From the NCBI GenBank assembly GCA_016303195.1, contig JAEDMD010000006.1, positions 1 to 24,416 of the forward strand: DNA of 24,416 nucleotides, read 5' to 3'. The stretch comes from Oscillospiraceae bacterium (GTDB lineage: Bacteria > Bacillota > Clostridia > Oscillospirales > Ruminococcaceae). Below the pieces are notes generated by a model that was not told where the DNA came from, searched no databases, and saw only the letters and a program-made list of their open reading frames with translations. This document shows positions 8,544-15,674 of this stretch, one piece after another. The position numbers were made by a program, and so were the translations under genes. The number at the start of each line of letters is the position of its first letter. The first letter of the stretch is position 1.

Positions 8544-9677
8544 ATGGATAATAGTATGAAACTGGTTTATCTGTATACAAATCTCAATTGGTACAGACTC
8601 TCGCTCTTTAAAAGCATTGCGGGGATCATGGATGTACATATTTACATATTGAACGGCTACGAAGTCGGTTACGACGGAATAAAGTATCAGCCCGACTATG
8701 AGGGTCTGAACATCACCTTCCTTTCAAATGAGGAGAGCCGTTTTTCAGCACTCTGCAAAATTCTCGACCGTGAGGAGTTCGACGGTATCGTTGTTCCCTC
8801 CATGAACGATGTGTTCTACCTTAACCTTACCACAAGACTCAGCCACTACTATCACAAAAAAGGCAAGACAGTGCTGTATTTCTGGGAATACTGGCCTATG
8901 GACGCAGGAAAGGAATCCGCAGGAAAGTGGGCGAAGCAGCAGCTCCGCCACTTCTATACCAGACTCAACAAAAGCTCCATCGACTATTTCATCACTCCGA
9001 GCATAAATACATATTCGTTCTACCAGAGAATGAATATCCCGTCGGAAAAGCTGATAAGATGCTACAACGTCAGCGAAGTCGAGCCGTGCGGCGGCGCCCC
9101 GATGCAGATACGCCGTGACCTCGGTATACCCGATGACCATAAGATCATCCTTTTCTTCGGAAGACTGGAGGCTTACAAGGGCGTTGCCGAGCTGATAAGA
9201 TGCTTCAACAGCCTCAGAAACAGGAAATGGCATCTTCTTATCTGCGGCCCCGGCTCGGAAAAAGTGGAAAAGATCGCATCAAAAAATCCCAATATCCACC
9301 TTACAGGCAGTATCGAGCCTGAAAAGCGTTCGCTGTATTATTCAGCCGCTAACCTTTTTGTATTGGCAAACACATATAAGGGAAAGATAGAACCGTGGGG
9401 ACTTACTGTCAACGAAGCCATGGCTTTCTCTCTCCCGATACTTGTCACAAATGCCACAGGAAGCGCCATAGATCTGGTATTTTCGGGCATCAACGGCTAT
9501 GTGGTCAATGCGGGAAGGCTCGAAAAAGAGCTTCCTTTCTATATCAGAAAGATACTCAGCGATGAGGCTCTTGAAAAGGAACTGGGCGAAAATTCCAGAA
9601 AGATCATTTCAAGCTATACGTTCGATCATATGGCTGAGGCATTCAAGGTCGCAGTCGAGAAGAATATGATCGGCTGA
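8544..9677 (+). CDS. Glycosyltransferase family 4 (GT-B fold)
   Basis: This 377-aa cytosolic or peripheral-membrane retaining glycosyltransferase is probably one of the enzymes building the repeat unit; with manABC-type genes upstream, GDP-mannose is a plausible donor. The C-terminal half shows the GT4 core: FGRLEAYKG (205-213), ICGPGSE, and the Glu-x7-Glu motif Glu283...Glu291 in EPWGLTVNEA, ending in a GYVV segment. The N-terminal half (YLYTNLNWYRLSLF...) is acceptor-side and not diagnostic. The start is uncertain: ATG 8544 and ATG 8556 are both open and neither has a good ribosome binding site. The second overlaps the stop of a 17-codon open frame at 8506-8559. Confidence 0.85.
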   Translation: MDNSMKLVYLYTNLNWYRLSLFKSIAGIMDVHIYILNGYEVGYDGIKYQPDYEGLNITFLSNEESRFSALCKILDREEFDGIVVPSMNDVFYLNLTTRLSHYYHKKGKTVLYFWEYWPMDAGKESAGKWAKQQLRHFYTRLNKSSIDYFITPSINTYSFYQRMNIPSEKLIRCYNVSEVEPCGGAPMQIRRDLGIPDDHKIILFFGRLEAYKGVAELIRCFNSLRNRKWHLLICGPGSEKVEKIASKNPNIHLTGSIEPEKRSLYYSAANLFVLANTYKGKIEPWGLTVNEAMAFSLPILVTNATGSAIDLVFSGINGYVVNAGRLEKELPFYIRKILSDEALEKELGENSRKIISSYTFDHMAEAFKVAVEKNMIG

Positions 9678-9718
9678 ACAAGCCGTAAGGCAATATTATA
9701 GAAGATGAGGACAGCTAC

Positions 9719-10609
9719 ATGGGAATGATAAATATGATAAAAAGGCTTGATGCTGAAAAGGCAGGCCTTTATGTTATCAGCGAGGAAGAACTGAGCAAAC
9801 TCAAGAAAACACTTCTTGATATGCTCAAGGACATGATTAAAGTATTCGACGCAAACGGCATAAACTGGAGTCTTTCGGGCGGAAGCATCATCGGTGCTGT
9901 CCGTCATCATGGCTTTATCCCGTGGGATGACGATATCGACCTGTTCATGACAAGAAGAAATTTTGAGAAGTTCAGAAAAGTATTCAACAAACAGCTCGGC
10001 GACCGTTACAGACTGAGAATGCCCGGCGATAAGGGCTATATTCTCCATTTCCCCACCATCGAAAAGCGTGGCACGAGAATAAAGCAGATACAGTCAACTG
10101 GCGGCGCTCAGGGATTGTTCATAGATGTGTTCATCCTTGAAAACTGCCCCGATAACAAGATACTCAGAAAACTCCACGGTCTGCACTGCACTGCATACCT
10201 TGCCATCGACAGCTTTGTAAGGACTGAAGCCTGCAAGAAGAATCTTCTCAAATACGGCGCAAGCAGTCCCGAACTCATCAAGGCTGTAAAGCTCAGATGC
10301 AGACTCAGCAAGCTGTTTATGTTCAGAAAGCTGGAGAAATGGATGAAGCTCAGCGATAAGTGCTTTTCTTCCGTTAAGAACAACAAGTCCGAATATGTGG
10401 TATGTCCCAGCGGCGGCGCACATTATTTCGGCGAGATATTCAAGCGTGAGTATATGGAAAAGACCGTATCAGTGGATTTCGAGGATATCAAAGCGAATAT
10501 CCCCTGCAATTCCGATTATTACCTCACAAAGCGCTACGGCGCAGACTATATGACCATCCCGAAGGATGCGGCTAAGGAAAGACACGCTTACATCGAGTTC
10601 AAATTATAA
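9719..10609 (+). CDS. LicD-family phosphotransferase
   Basis: This 296-aa protein is of the LicD/fukutin nucleotidyltransferase-fold family. Bacterial LicD enzymes transfer phosphocholine from CDP-choline to glycans. The related human fukutin and FKRP transfer ribitol-5-phosphate from CDP-ribitol. The hallmark stretch is complete: GGS at 54-56, GAVRHHGF at 59-66, then IPWDDDID (67-74), whose acidic residues 70-72 and 74 would bind the metal. GAGG lies eight nt upstream of the ATG; other in-frame ATGs occur at codons 3 and 6. No choline kinase or CTP:phosphocholine cytidylyltransferase (LicA/LicC) is present. An IspD-like CDP-alditol-type enzyme is the next gene, so the donor may be a CDP-polyol rather than CDP-choline. 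The donor is inferred from context only. Confidence 0.85.
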   Translation: MGMINMIKRLDAEKAGLYVISEEELSKLKKTLLDMLKDMIKVFDANGINWSLSGGSIIGAVRHHGFIPWDDDIDLFMTRRNFEKFRKVFNKQLGDRYRLRMPGDKGYILHFPTIEKRGTRIKQIQSTGGAQGLFIDVFILENCPDNKILRKLHGLHCTAYLAIDSFVRTEACKKNLLKYGASSPELIKAVKLRCRLSKLFMFRKLEKWMKLSDKCFSSVKNNKSEYVVCPSGGAHYFGEIFKREYMEKTVSVDFEDIKANIPCNSDYYLTKRYGADYMTIPKDAAKERHAYIEFKL

Positions 10610-10744
10610 TACTGATCTCTGACCGAACCAATGAAAATCTAAACCGCTATCCGCTCGCTGTTCGTCATCAAATTGCGGACATTTTCCTATATCAGCGAGC
10701 GCCTGTCGGTTTATGTTTTCATCGAAACGGTCAGAGATCAGTAT
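10609..10744. repeat. 136-bp imperfect palindrome (long hairpin), possible MITE or structured RNA
   Basis: Two 52-nt arms (10609-10660 and 10693-10744) are reverse complements along their whole length. There is 17 bp perfect at the outside (ATACTGATCTCTGACCG), then a 5x5 loop, 7 bp, a wobble and a mismatch, 7 bp, a 5x5 loop and 9 bp (CGCTCGCTG/CAGCGAGCG) around a 32-nt apical loop. All internal loops are symmetric, so the arms align without gaps. The palindrome starts on the last base of the licD stop codon and ends 33 nt before the next start. No T-run follows directly. The structure is seen directly; its nature is not known. Confidence 0.85.
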
Positions 10745-10777
10745 AAAGACATTTTTTAAAAGGAGATATTTAAGATT

Positions 10778-11494
10778 ATGGCGAACATTGGTTTGGTTAT
10801 TGCAGGCGGTTCAGGAAACAGAATGCATCAGGACATCCCAAAGCAGTTCATCACTGTACACGAAAGACCTGTTATCGTATATACTCTGGAGGCTTTCCAG
10901 AATCACCCTGAGATAGGCGCTATCGCAGTAGTATGCATCGAAGGCTGGGAGCAGGTGTTATGGGCTTATGCAAAGCAGTTCAACATCACTAAGCTGAAAT
11001 ATGTAGTTCCCGGCGGAAAGAACGGTCAGGACTCCATCCGCAACGGTGTTTACGAACTTGAAAAGCACTACGACAAGGACGATATCGTTCTTATCCACGA
11101 TGCTATCCGTCCGATGGTATCTGCTGAGATCATTTCTGACTGCATAAACAAGACCAGAAAGTACGGAGACGCTATCACTGTTATCCCATGCGCTGAGGCT
11201 ATGATGCAGACTGAGGACGGCATGGTCTCAACAGGAAGCTATCCGAGAGACAACCTGAAGCGTACCCAGACTCCGCAGGGATTCAGGATCGGCAAGATCT
11301 GCGATCTCCACAGAAGGGCACTGGAAGCAGGCATCACAAATTCCGTTGCTTCATGCACACTCATGATCGAAATGGGCGAGCAGGTACACTTCTCAGCAGG
11401 TTCGGAAAAGAATATCAAACTCACAACAGTTGAAGATATCGACATTTTCAAGGCACTTCTCAAGGCTAAGAGATCAGACTGGTTAAAGGACTAA
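10778..11494 (+). CDS. IspD/TarI/ISPD-like CTP cytidylyltransferase (candidate CDP-pentitol synthase)
   Basis: This 238-aa cytosolic enzyme joins CMP to a phosphorylated polyol or sugar. Family motifs are present: GLVIAGGSGNRM with the KQF lysine (5-24), GGKNGQDSIRNG (79-90), HDAIRP (107-112) and RTQTPQGFR (162-170). The family includes IspD (methylerythritol-P), TarI (ribitol-5-P) and human ISPD/CRPPA (ribitol-5-P). The setting beside LicD, an extended SDR and AraD, with no isoprenoid gene nearby, argues for a CDP-polyol role. Pneumococcal capsule loci that make CDP-arabinitol are, from memory, reported to pair a cytidylyltransferase with an SDR in the same way. AAAAGGAG is rather far from the ATG (about 12 nt). 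The long palindrome lies just upstream and could affect expression. Confidence 0.85.
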   Translation: MANIGLVIAGGSGNRMHQDIPKQFITVHERPVIVYTLEAFQNHPEIGAIAVVCIEGWEQVLWAYAKQFNITKLKYVVPGGKNGQDSIRNGVYELEKHYDKDDIVLIHDAIRPMVSAEIISDCINKTRKYGDAITVIPCAEAMMQTEDGMVSTGSYPRDNLKRTQTPQGFRIGKICDLHRRALEAGITNSVASCTLMIEMGEQVHFSAGSEKNIKLTTVEDIDIFKALLKAKRSDWLKD

Positions 11495-11499
11495 TTGTT

Positions 11500-12555
11500 A
11501 TGAACTTTTATAAAAGTGAAAATTATAAAAAGGACATTGAGACTGCTGTAAAGGCAGTCTCAGGTCTTGACAGACTCTTTGGTTCATCGGTTCTTATCGC
11601 AGGCGGTTCAGGACTTATCGGCTCATTCATGGCTGATATGCTCCTCTATGCAAATGAGCATATGAACGCCGATATCACCGTATACGCAATGGACCTCAGC
11701 AAAGAAAGACTTGCTTCAAGATATGCAGGTATAAACACTGACAAGCTCCGTCTGGTTGAGCATAATGTCAATGAAGCACCCGATTTTGATTTTAAGGCAG
11801 ATTATATCATCCATGCCGCAAGCCCTGCTTTCCCTGCGGCATTCAACAGCGACCCAGTGGGAACTGTAATGAGCAATATCCTCGGTACAAAGTACCTCCT
11901 CGACTACGGCAGGGAACACGGTACAAAGCGTATGCTCTATATCTCATCGGGCGAGGTTTACGGTCAGGGCGACCTGAGCCTTGAATCCTTCGAGGAAAGC
12001 TATGCAGGCTATGTTGACCCCACTTCCGCCCGTTCATGCTACCCTAACGGCAAGAGAGCGGCTGAAACTCTTTGTGTTTCCTATACAAAGCAGTACGGCA
12101 TAGACACTGTTATCGTAAGACCCAGCCATACCTACGGCCCGACCGTAACTAAGGCTGACAACCGTGCAAATGCTCAGTTCGTCAACAAGGGTCTGGCAGG
12201 CGAGGATATAGTTCTCAACAGCGCAGGAAATCAGATGCGCTCATACACTTATCTTGCTGATTCAGCATCAGCTATAATTTCCGTACTCACCAGCGGTGAA
12301 AGCTGTAATGCCTACAATATTGCAAATTCAGCATCAAGGACCACGATCGCAGGATTTGCAAAGGAGGTTGCCGCACAGACAGGCACAAAGGTGGTATTCG
12401 CCGACCCTGACGAAGTGGCAAAGGCTGAAATGACCCCGATCGCAAAGCAGGTACTCAGCAGTAAAAAGCTGGAAAGCCTCGGCTGGAAGGGACAGTTTAC
12501 CGTTGAAGAAGGCATCAGGCACACTCTCAATATTATGAGAGAGCTTGAGGATTAA
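11500..12555 (+). CDS. Extended SDR, NAD-dependent epimerase/dehydratase family
   Basis: This 351-aa cytosolic oxidoreductase is of the extended short-chain dehydrogenase family. It shows the NAD-binding GGSGLIG (35-41), the HAAS segment after the fourth strand, ISSGEVYG with catalytic Ser149/150, and Tyr181-x3-Lys185 in [20 protein letters not shown] stretch follows, as in UDP-glucuronate decarboxylase and dTDP-glucose dehydratase relatives. About 28 residues precede the Rossmann motif, slightly longer than usual. It lies six nt after the cytidylyltransferase gene and ten nt before araD. It may therefore reduce a ketopentose phosphate to a pentitol phosphate, or modify the CDP-linked product; homology alone cannot separate these. 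The active site is intact. Confidence 0.85.
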   Translation: MNFYKSENYKKDIETAVKAVSGLDRLFGSSVLIAGGSGLIGSFMADMLLYANEHMNADITVYAMDLSKERLASRYAGINTDKLRLVEHNVNEAPDFDFKADYIIHAASPAFPAAFNSDPVGTVMSNILGTKYLLDYGREHGTKRMLYISSGEVYGQGDLSLESFEESYAGYVDPTSARSCYPNGKRAAETLCVSYTKQYGIDTVIVRPSHTYGPTVTKADNRANAQFVNKGLAGEDIVLNSAGNQMRSYTYLADSASAIISVLTSGESCNAYNIANSASRTTIAGFAKEVAAQTGTKVVFADPDEVAKAEMTPIAKQVLSSKKLESLGWKGQFTVEEGIRHTLNIMRELED

Positions 12556-12560
12556 AGAGG
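12554..12560 (+). promoter_or_regulatory. Ribosome binding site fixing the AraD start at ATG 12566
   Basis: AAAGAGG lies five nt before ATG 12566. The longer frame opening at TTG 12545 has no ribosome binding site, and its extra residues do not match the family N-terminus. Confidence 0.75.
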
Positions 12561-12565
12561 TATTT

Positions 12566-13261
12566 ATGTTAGAAAAGCTGAAAGAAGAAGTATGTGCAGC
12601 AAATCTGGAACTGGTTGCCAGAGGAGTTGTTATATATACATGGGGAAACGTCAGCGGCATCGACCGTGAAAAGGGTCTTGTCGTTATCAAGCCCTCAGGT
12701 GTTGATTATGACGGTATGAGCCCCGATGATATGGTAGTCGTTGACCTCGTAAGCGGCGAGACCGTTGAGGGAAAATGGAAGCCGTCATCAGATACAAAGA
12801 CACATCTCGAACTGTACCGTCAGTTCAGCGATATAGGCGGAATAACCCACACTCACTCCGTAAATGCCGTTGCCTATGCACAGGCAGGTGCGGATATCCC
12901 TGCTCTCGGCACTACCCATGCGGATTATTTCTACGGTGCTATCCCGTGTACCCGTGAGCTTTCCAAAGAGGAAGTTGAGGAGGACTATGAGCTGAATACG
13001 GGAAAGGTCATCGTTGAGACTGTCAGACAGCGCAATATACAGCCACTTGCCGTTCCGGGGATCGTTGTGAAGAATCACGGCCCGTTTTCATGGGGCAAGG
13101 ATGCGGCGGCTTCGGTTTACCATGCCGTTGTAATGGAAAAAGTCGCTGAGATGGATCTCAAAACACTGCTGATAAACCCCGATGCATCCATGCAGCAGTA
13201 TATTCTCGACAAGCATTATATGAGAAAGCACGGGCCGAATGCTTATTACGGCCAGAAGTAA
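12566..13261 (+). CDS. araD: L-ribulose-5-phosphate 4-epimerase (class II aldolase/AraD family)
   Basis: This 231-aa cytosolic zinc enzyme interconverts L-ribulose-5-P and D-xylulose-5-P. It lines up with E. coli AraD (recalled sequence) nearly residue for residue: MLE...L start, TWGNVS, KPSGVDY, zinc ligands His95, His97 and His171, catalytic Asp120 in THADYFYG, and the C-terminal DKHYxRKHG...AYYGQ with Tyr228. It is therefore a true AraD rather than a fuculose aldolase. No araA, araB or arabinose transporter is near, so arabinose catabolism is unlikely to be its role. In this operon it probably supplies L-ribulose-5-P (from xylulose-5-P) for the SDR and cytidylyltransferase encoded just upstream. 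That placement is an inference. Confidence 0.92.
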   Translation: MLEKLKEEVCAANLELVARGVVIYTWGNVSGIDREKGLVVIKPSGVDYDGMSPDDMVVVDLVSGETVEGKWKPSSDTKTHLELYRQFSDIGGITHTHSVNAVAYAQAGADIPALGTTHADYFYGAIPCTRELSKEEVEEDYELNTGKVIVETVRQRNIQPLAVPGIVVKNHGPFSWGKDAAASVYHAVVMEKVAEMDLKTLLINPDASMQQYILDKHYMRKHGPNAYYGQK

Positions 13262-13280
13262 ATGTGGGGTGTATATTTAA

Positions 13281-14396
13281 TTGAAGCTCGCAATATTTTG
13301 TAATACCCCCTATCAGTTATTCGTTGCTTCATGCTATGTGGCAGGACGCTGCAAAAACGGTGACACCTGCGACCTTTATGTGGATATAGACAATTCAAAG
13401 CAGAATAAGGAGCTTGCCGATGCCCTTGCGGAGCAGAAGGCATTCTCCCGTATCTACATCCTCAGAAGAATAGCGTCGAAGCAGAACACCATAAAAAGGA
13501 ATATATCCAAAGTAAGGAGCTATCTCCAGCCACGGTGGATGTTCACGGAAAGCGTTGAAGGCGGAAAAATACCGTCGGAGGATGCCTACGATGCAGTGCT
13601 GATATCCCATTTCGGCGCAATGGCATTGTGGTTCGTCTATTCCTTCCCGAAAGCAAAGATATACTTCTATGAGGACGGACTCGGAAGCTATCTCAGGGAA
13701 CAGCGCAATATCATGACCTCCTCCGTTGACAGGTTTTTCCAGAAACTTACAGGACGGGGCGCTGAAAAGATCGAGCCTGAAAAACTACTGCTGTTCTGCC
13801 CCGATTTCTACGAGGGCAGATACAAAAACTGTACGGAGAAGATACCCAATACCTACGATAATGCCGATGCCGAAAGGCTTGTGAGCAATATCTTCGTGCA
13901 GAACGATACTGCGGAATATTCACAATATCCGTTCATCTATCTCGGTCAGCCAAGCGATGACCATGACAATGAACGCAAACAGAAAACCATTGAATGTGAA
14001 AAGCAGATGGTGGGATGCATTGAAAAGACCATCGGAAAGGATATTCTGGTGCGTCCCCATCCGAGACAGGATGCGAAGTTCTATGAACCGCTGAAAACCG
14101 ATACAAAGGGCTCATCGTGGGAAACTTCATGTGTTGCCCGTCTCACCGAAAAATCTGTGCTTATCGGAAGATATTCGACAGCCCAGTTCACACCTAAACT
14201 GCTTTGCGGAAAAGAACCCGTACTTATCTTCACAAACAGTCTCTATCCCCCTGAGGACGAGGAAAAACGAAAGAATATCGAAGAACTCATCAGCAGGATA
14301 AAGCGTATCTACAATGATAAGGAAAAGGTGATATGTCCGCAGTCAATGGATGAATTTGAAAGGATATTGATGGATCTGAGGGAGAAAGCCGTATGA
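13281..14396 (+). CDS. GT52-like glycosyltransferase, candidate sialyl/legionaminyl-transferase (TTG start)
   Basis: This 371-aa protein has the three short motifs shared by bacterial sialyltransferase families GT38, GT52 and GT80. These are acidic-acidic-Gly (Glu131-Asp132-Gly133 in FYEDGLGS), His-Pro (RPHPRQ at 258-263) and a late Ser-Thr (GRYSTAQF, 297-304). The opening LAIFCNTPYQLFVA also resembles the GT52 N-terminus. With a complete CMP-nonulosonate pathway in the same operon, it is the best candidate for the enzyme that uses CMP-legionaminate. Start: TTG 13281 follows directly on an in-frame stop, so no upstream start exists; a GGGGTG stretch lies nine nt before it. It overlaps the next gene by four nt (ATGA). 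The donor assignment is inferred. Confidence 0.7.
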   Translation: MKLAIFCNTPYQLFVASCYVAGRCKNGDTCDLYVDIDNSKQNKELADALAEQKAFSRIYILRRIASKQNTIKRNISKVRSYLQPRWMFTESVEGGKIPSEDAYDAVLISHFGAMALWFVYSFPKAKIYFYEDGLGSYLREQRNIMTSSVDRFFQKLTGRGAEKIEPEKLLLFCPDFYEGRYKNCTEKIPNTYDNADAERLVSNIFVQNDTAEYSQYPFIYLGQPSDDHDNERKQKTIECEKQMVGCIEKTIGKDILVRPHPRQDAKFYEPLKTDTKGSSWETSCVARLTEKSVLIGRYSTAQFTPKLLCGKEPVLIFTNSLYPPEDEEKRKNIEELISRIKRIYNDKEKVICPQSMDEFERILMDLREKAV

Positions 14397-15646
14397 TAAA
14401 ACTTCCTGCCCGCTTTCGTGATTATTTATCTCTGGACGTGATCGAATTTCTGGCGCTTTTGTGCCTGATCCCGTTCTTTCAGCCTGCGTGTATCGACAGT
14501 TTCGTATTGTATGGGATAAAAGTATCCCTGTTTTCCCTGATAGGAAAATGCTTTACTGCAATGAGACTGGCGATCTCATGTTCGGCGATCCTTCTGTTTT
14601 GCCTTAAAATAAATGAAATAAAACGAAAAATGAATTTTACCATGTTCTCGATACTGCTGTCGATCATACTTCTTGTGGCGGTTTCGGGTATCGTGAACTC
14701 GGCACGTGTGACGGTTCTGTTATCATATGTGTATGATATCGGACTGCTTTGTCTGTTTGAACTTATGATACTTCACGGGCGGAATTCGTTCCTGAAGATC
14801 ATTACAAAGCTGTTCGGCGCACTGAGTTTCCTCGGTGCGGCATCCATCATAGCTTTCCCTCACGGCTTCAACCATGCTTACGATGTCCACAATGCCATCT
14901 ACTTCTTAGGAAGCAAGAATGCGGCTATCAATGTGTATATCATCTTCTTCATGGCATTGTGGGGAGAAGCGCTCCATGACGGAACAAGAATGCCGAAACG
15001 AAGCGTTTTCTACCTTGTTATCTTTATGCTGACAGGTGTTATCATGGGTTCGGGTTCGACAATGGTATGCGTTCTTGGCATGGCGTGTATCTATGTGAAT
15101 TTCGGTTCGCTTCACGGAAAGATCACCATTGCGCCTATTGTCCCTTTTGCGGTAATAGCTGTTGCGGTAGTGGCGGTCTATGTCGGAAGTATGAGTCCGC
15201 TTATACTGCACTTGCTGGAAATGATGGGACGAGACACCACATTCAGCGGAAGAACCATCCTCTGGAGACAGGCGCTGAGATATTATAACAATAATGTCAT
15301 GTTCGGTGCGGGTATTGATATCGTTTACCACAATTTCAGCGGTATCGTGCAGTACAGCGCACACAGCCAGTTCCTCGACAGACTGGCTAAATACGGTCTG
15401 ATACCGTTCATACCCTTTGTTGCTTCATTTGTTTATATGGAAAAACAGCTTATGTTCACAAAGCTGAAAAAAATGAGCAGTATGCTCGGTCTGTTCATAG
15501 CGCTTTATCTGCTCAGAATGGGCTTCGATGTGTACAGCTTGTACTATATATTCACCATCGCCTACCTCTGCGACCTTTTCACACGCAAGGAGGACGATGA
15601 TCTCAGCAGTCTGCTCTCGATCTTCGGGATCAAGCTGGAAAGATGA
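14393..15646 (+). CDS. Wzy-like O-antigen/capsule polymerase (integral membrane)
   Basis: This 417-aa protein has around ten to twelve hydrophobic spans, for example near residues 16-33, 56-72, 84-101, 108-127 and 141-154, plus a long cluster in the C-terminal half. An extracytoplasmic loop contains GRDTTFSGRTILWRQAL followed by a MFGAGIDIVYH stretch. This matches the SGRT...W...A...G.G pattern common in the O-antigen polymerase/ligase superfamily. Wzy proteins are poorly conserved, so topology and position (just before a flippase gene) carry the call. It would polymerise lipid-linked repeat units on the outer membrane face. Its start overlaps the stop of the GT52-like gene. A ligase role is the main alternative. 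Confidence 0.75.
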   Translation: MIKLPARFRDYLSLDVIEFLALLCLIPFFQPACIDSFVLYGIKVSLFSLIGKCFTAMRLAISCSAILLFCLKINEIKRKMNFTMFSILLSIILLVAVSGIVNSARVTVLLSYVYDIGLLCLFELMILHGRNSFLKIITKLFGALSFLGAASIIAFPHGFNHAYDVHNAIYFLGSKNAAINVYIIFFMALWGEALHDGTRMPKRSVFYLVIFMLTGVIMGSGSTMVCVLGMACIYVNFGSLHGKITIAPIVPFAVIAVAVVAVYVGSMSPLILHLLEMMGRDTTFSGRTILWRQALRYYNNNVMFGAGIDIVYHNFSGIVQYSAHSQFLDRLAKYGLIPFIPFVASFVYMEKQLMFTKLKKMSSMLGLFIALYLLRMGFDVYSLYYIFTIAYLCDLFTRKEDDDLSSLLSIFGIKLER

Positions 15647-15674
15647 CGTATTTATATGTTAAGGAAATTTAATA

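Noticed and set aside
9671..9685. CGGCT/AGCCG hairpin at the end of the GT4 gene as a terminator
   Set aside because: Five-bp stem overlapping the stop codon with no following T-run; the next gene follows closely.
9719..10609. LicD as a phosphocholine transferase of a lic operon
   Set aside because: No licA, licB or licC-type choline genes are present; a CDP-polyol donor fits the neighbours better, though choline is not excluded.
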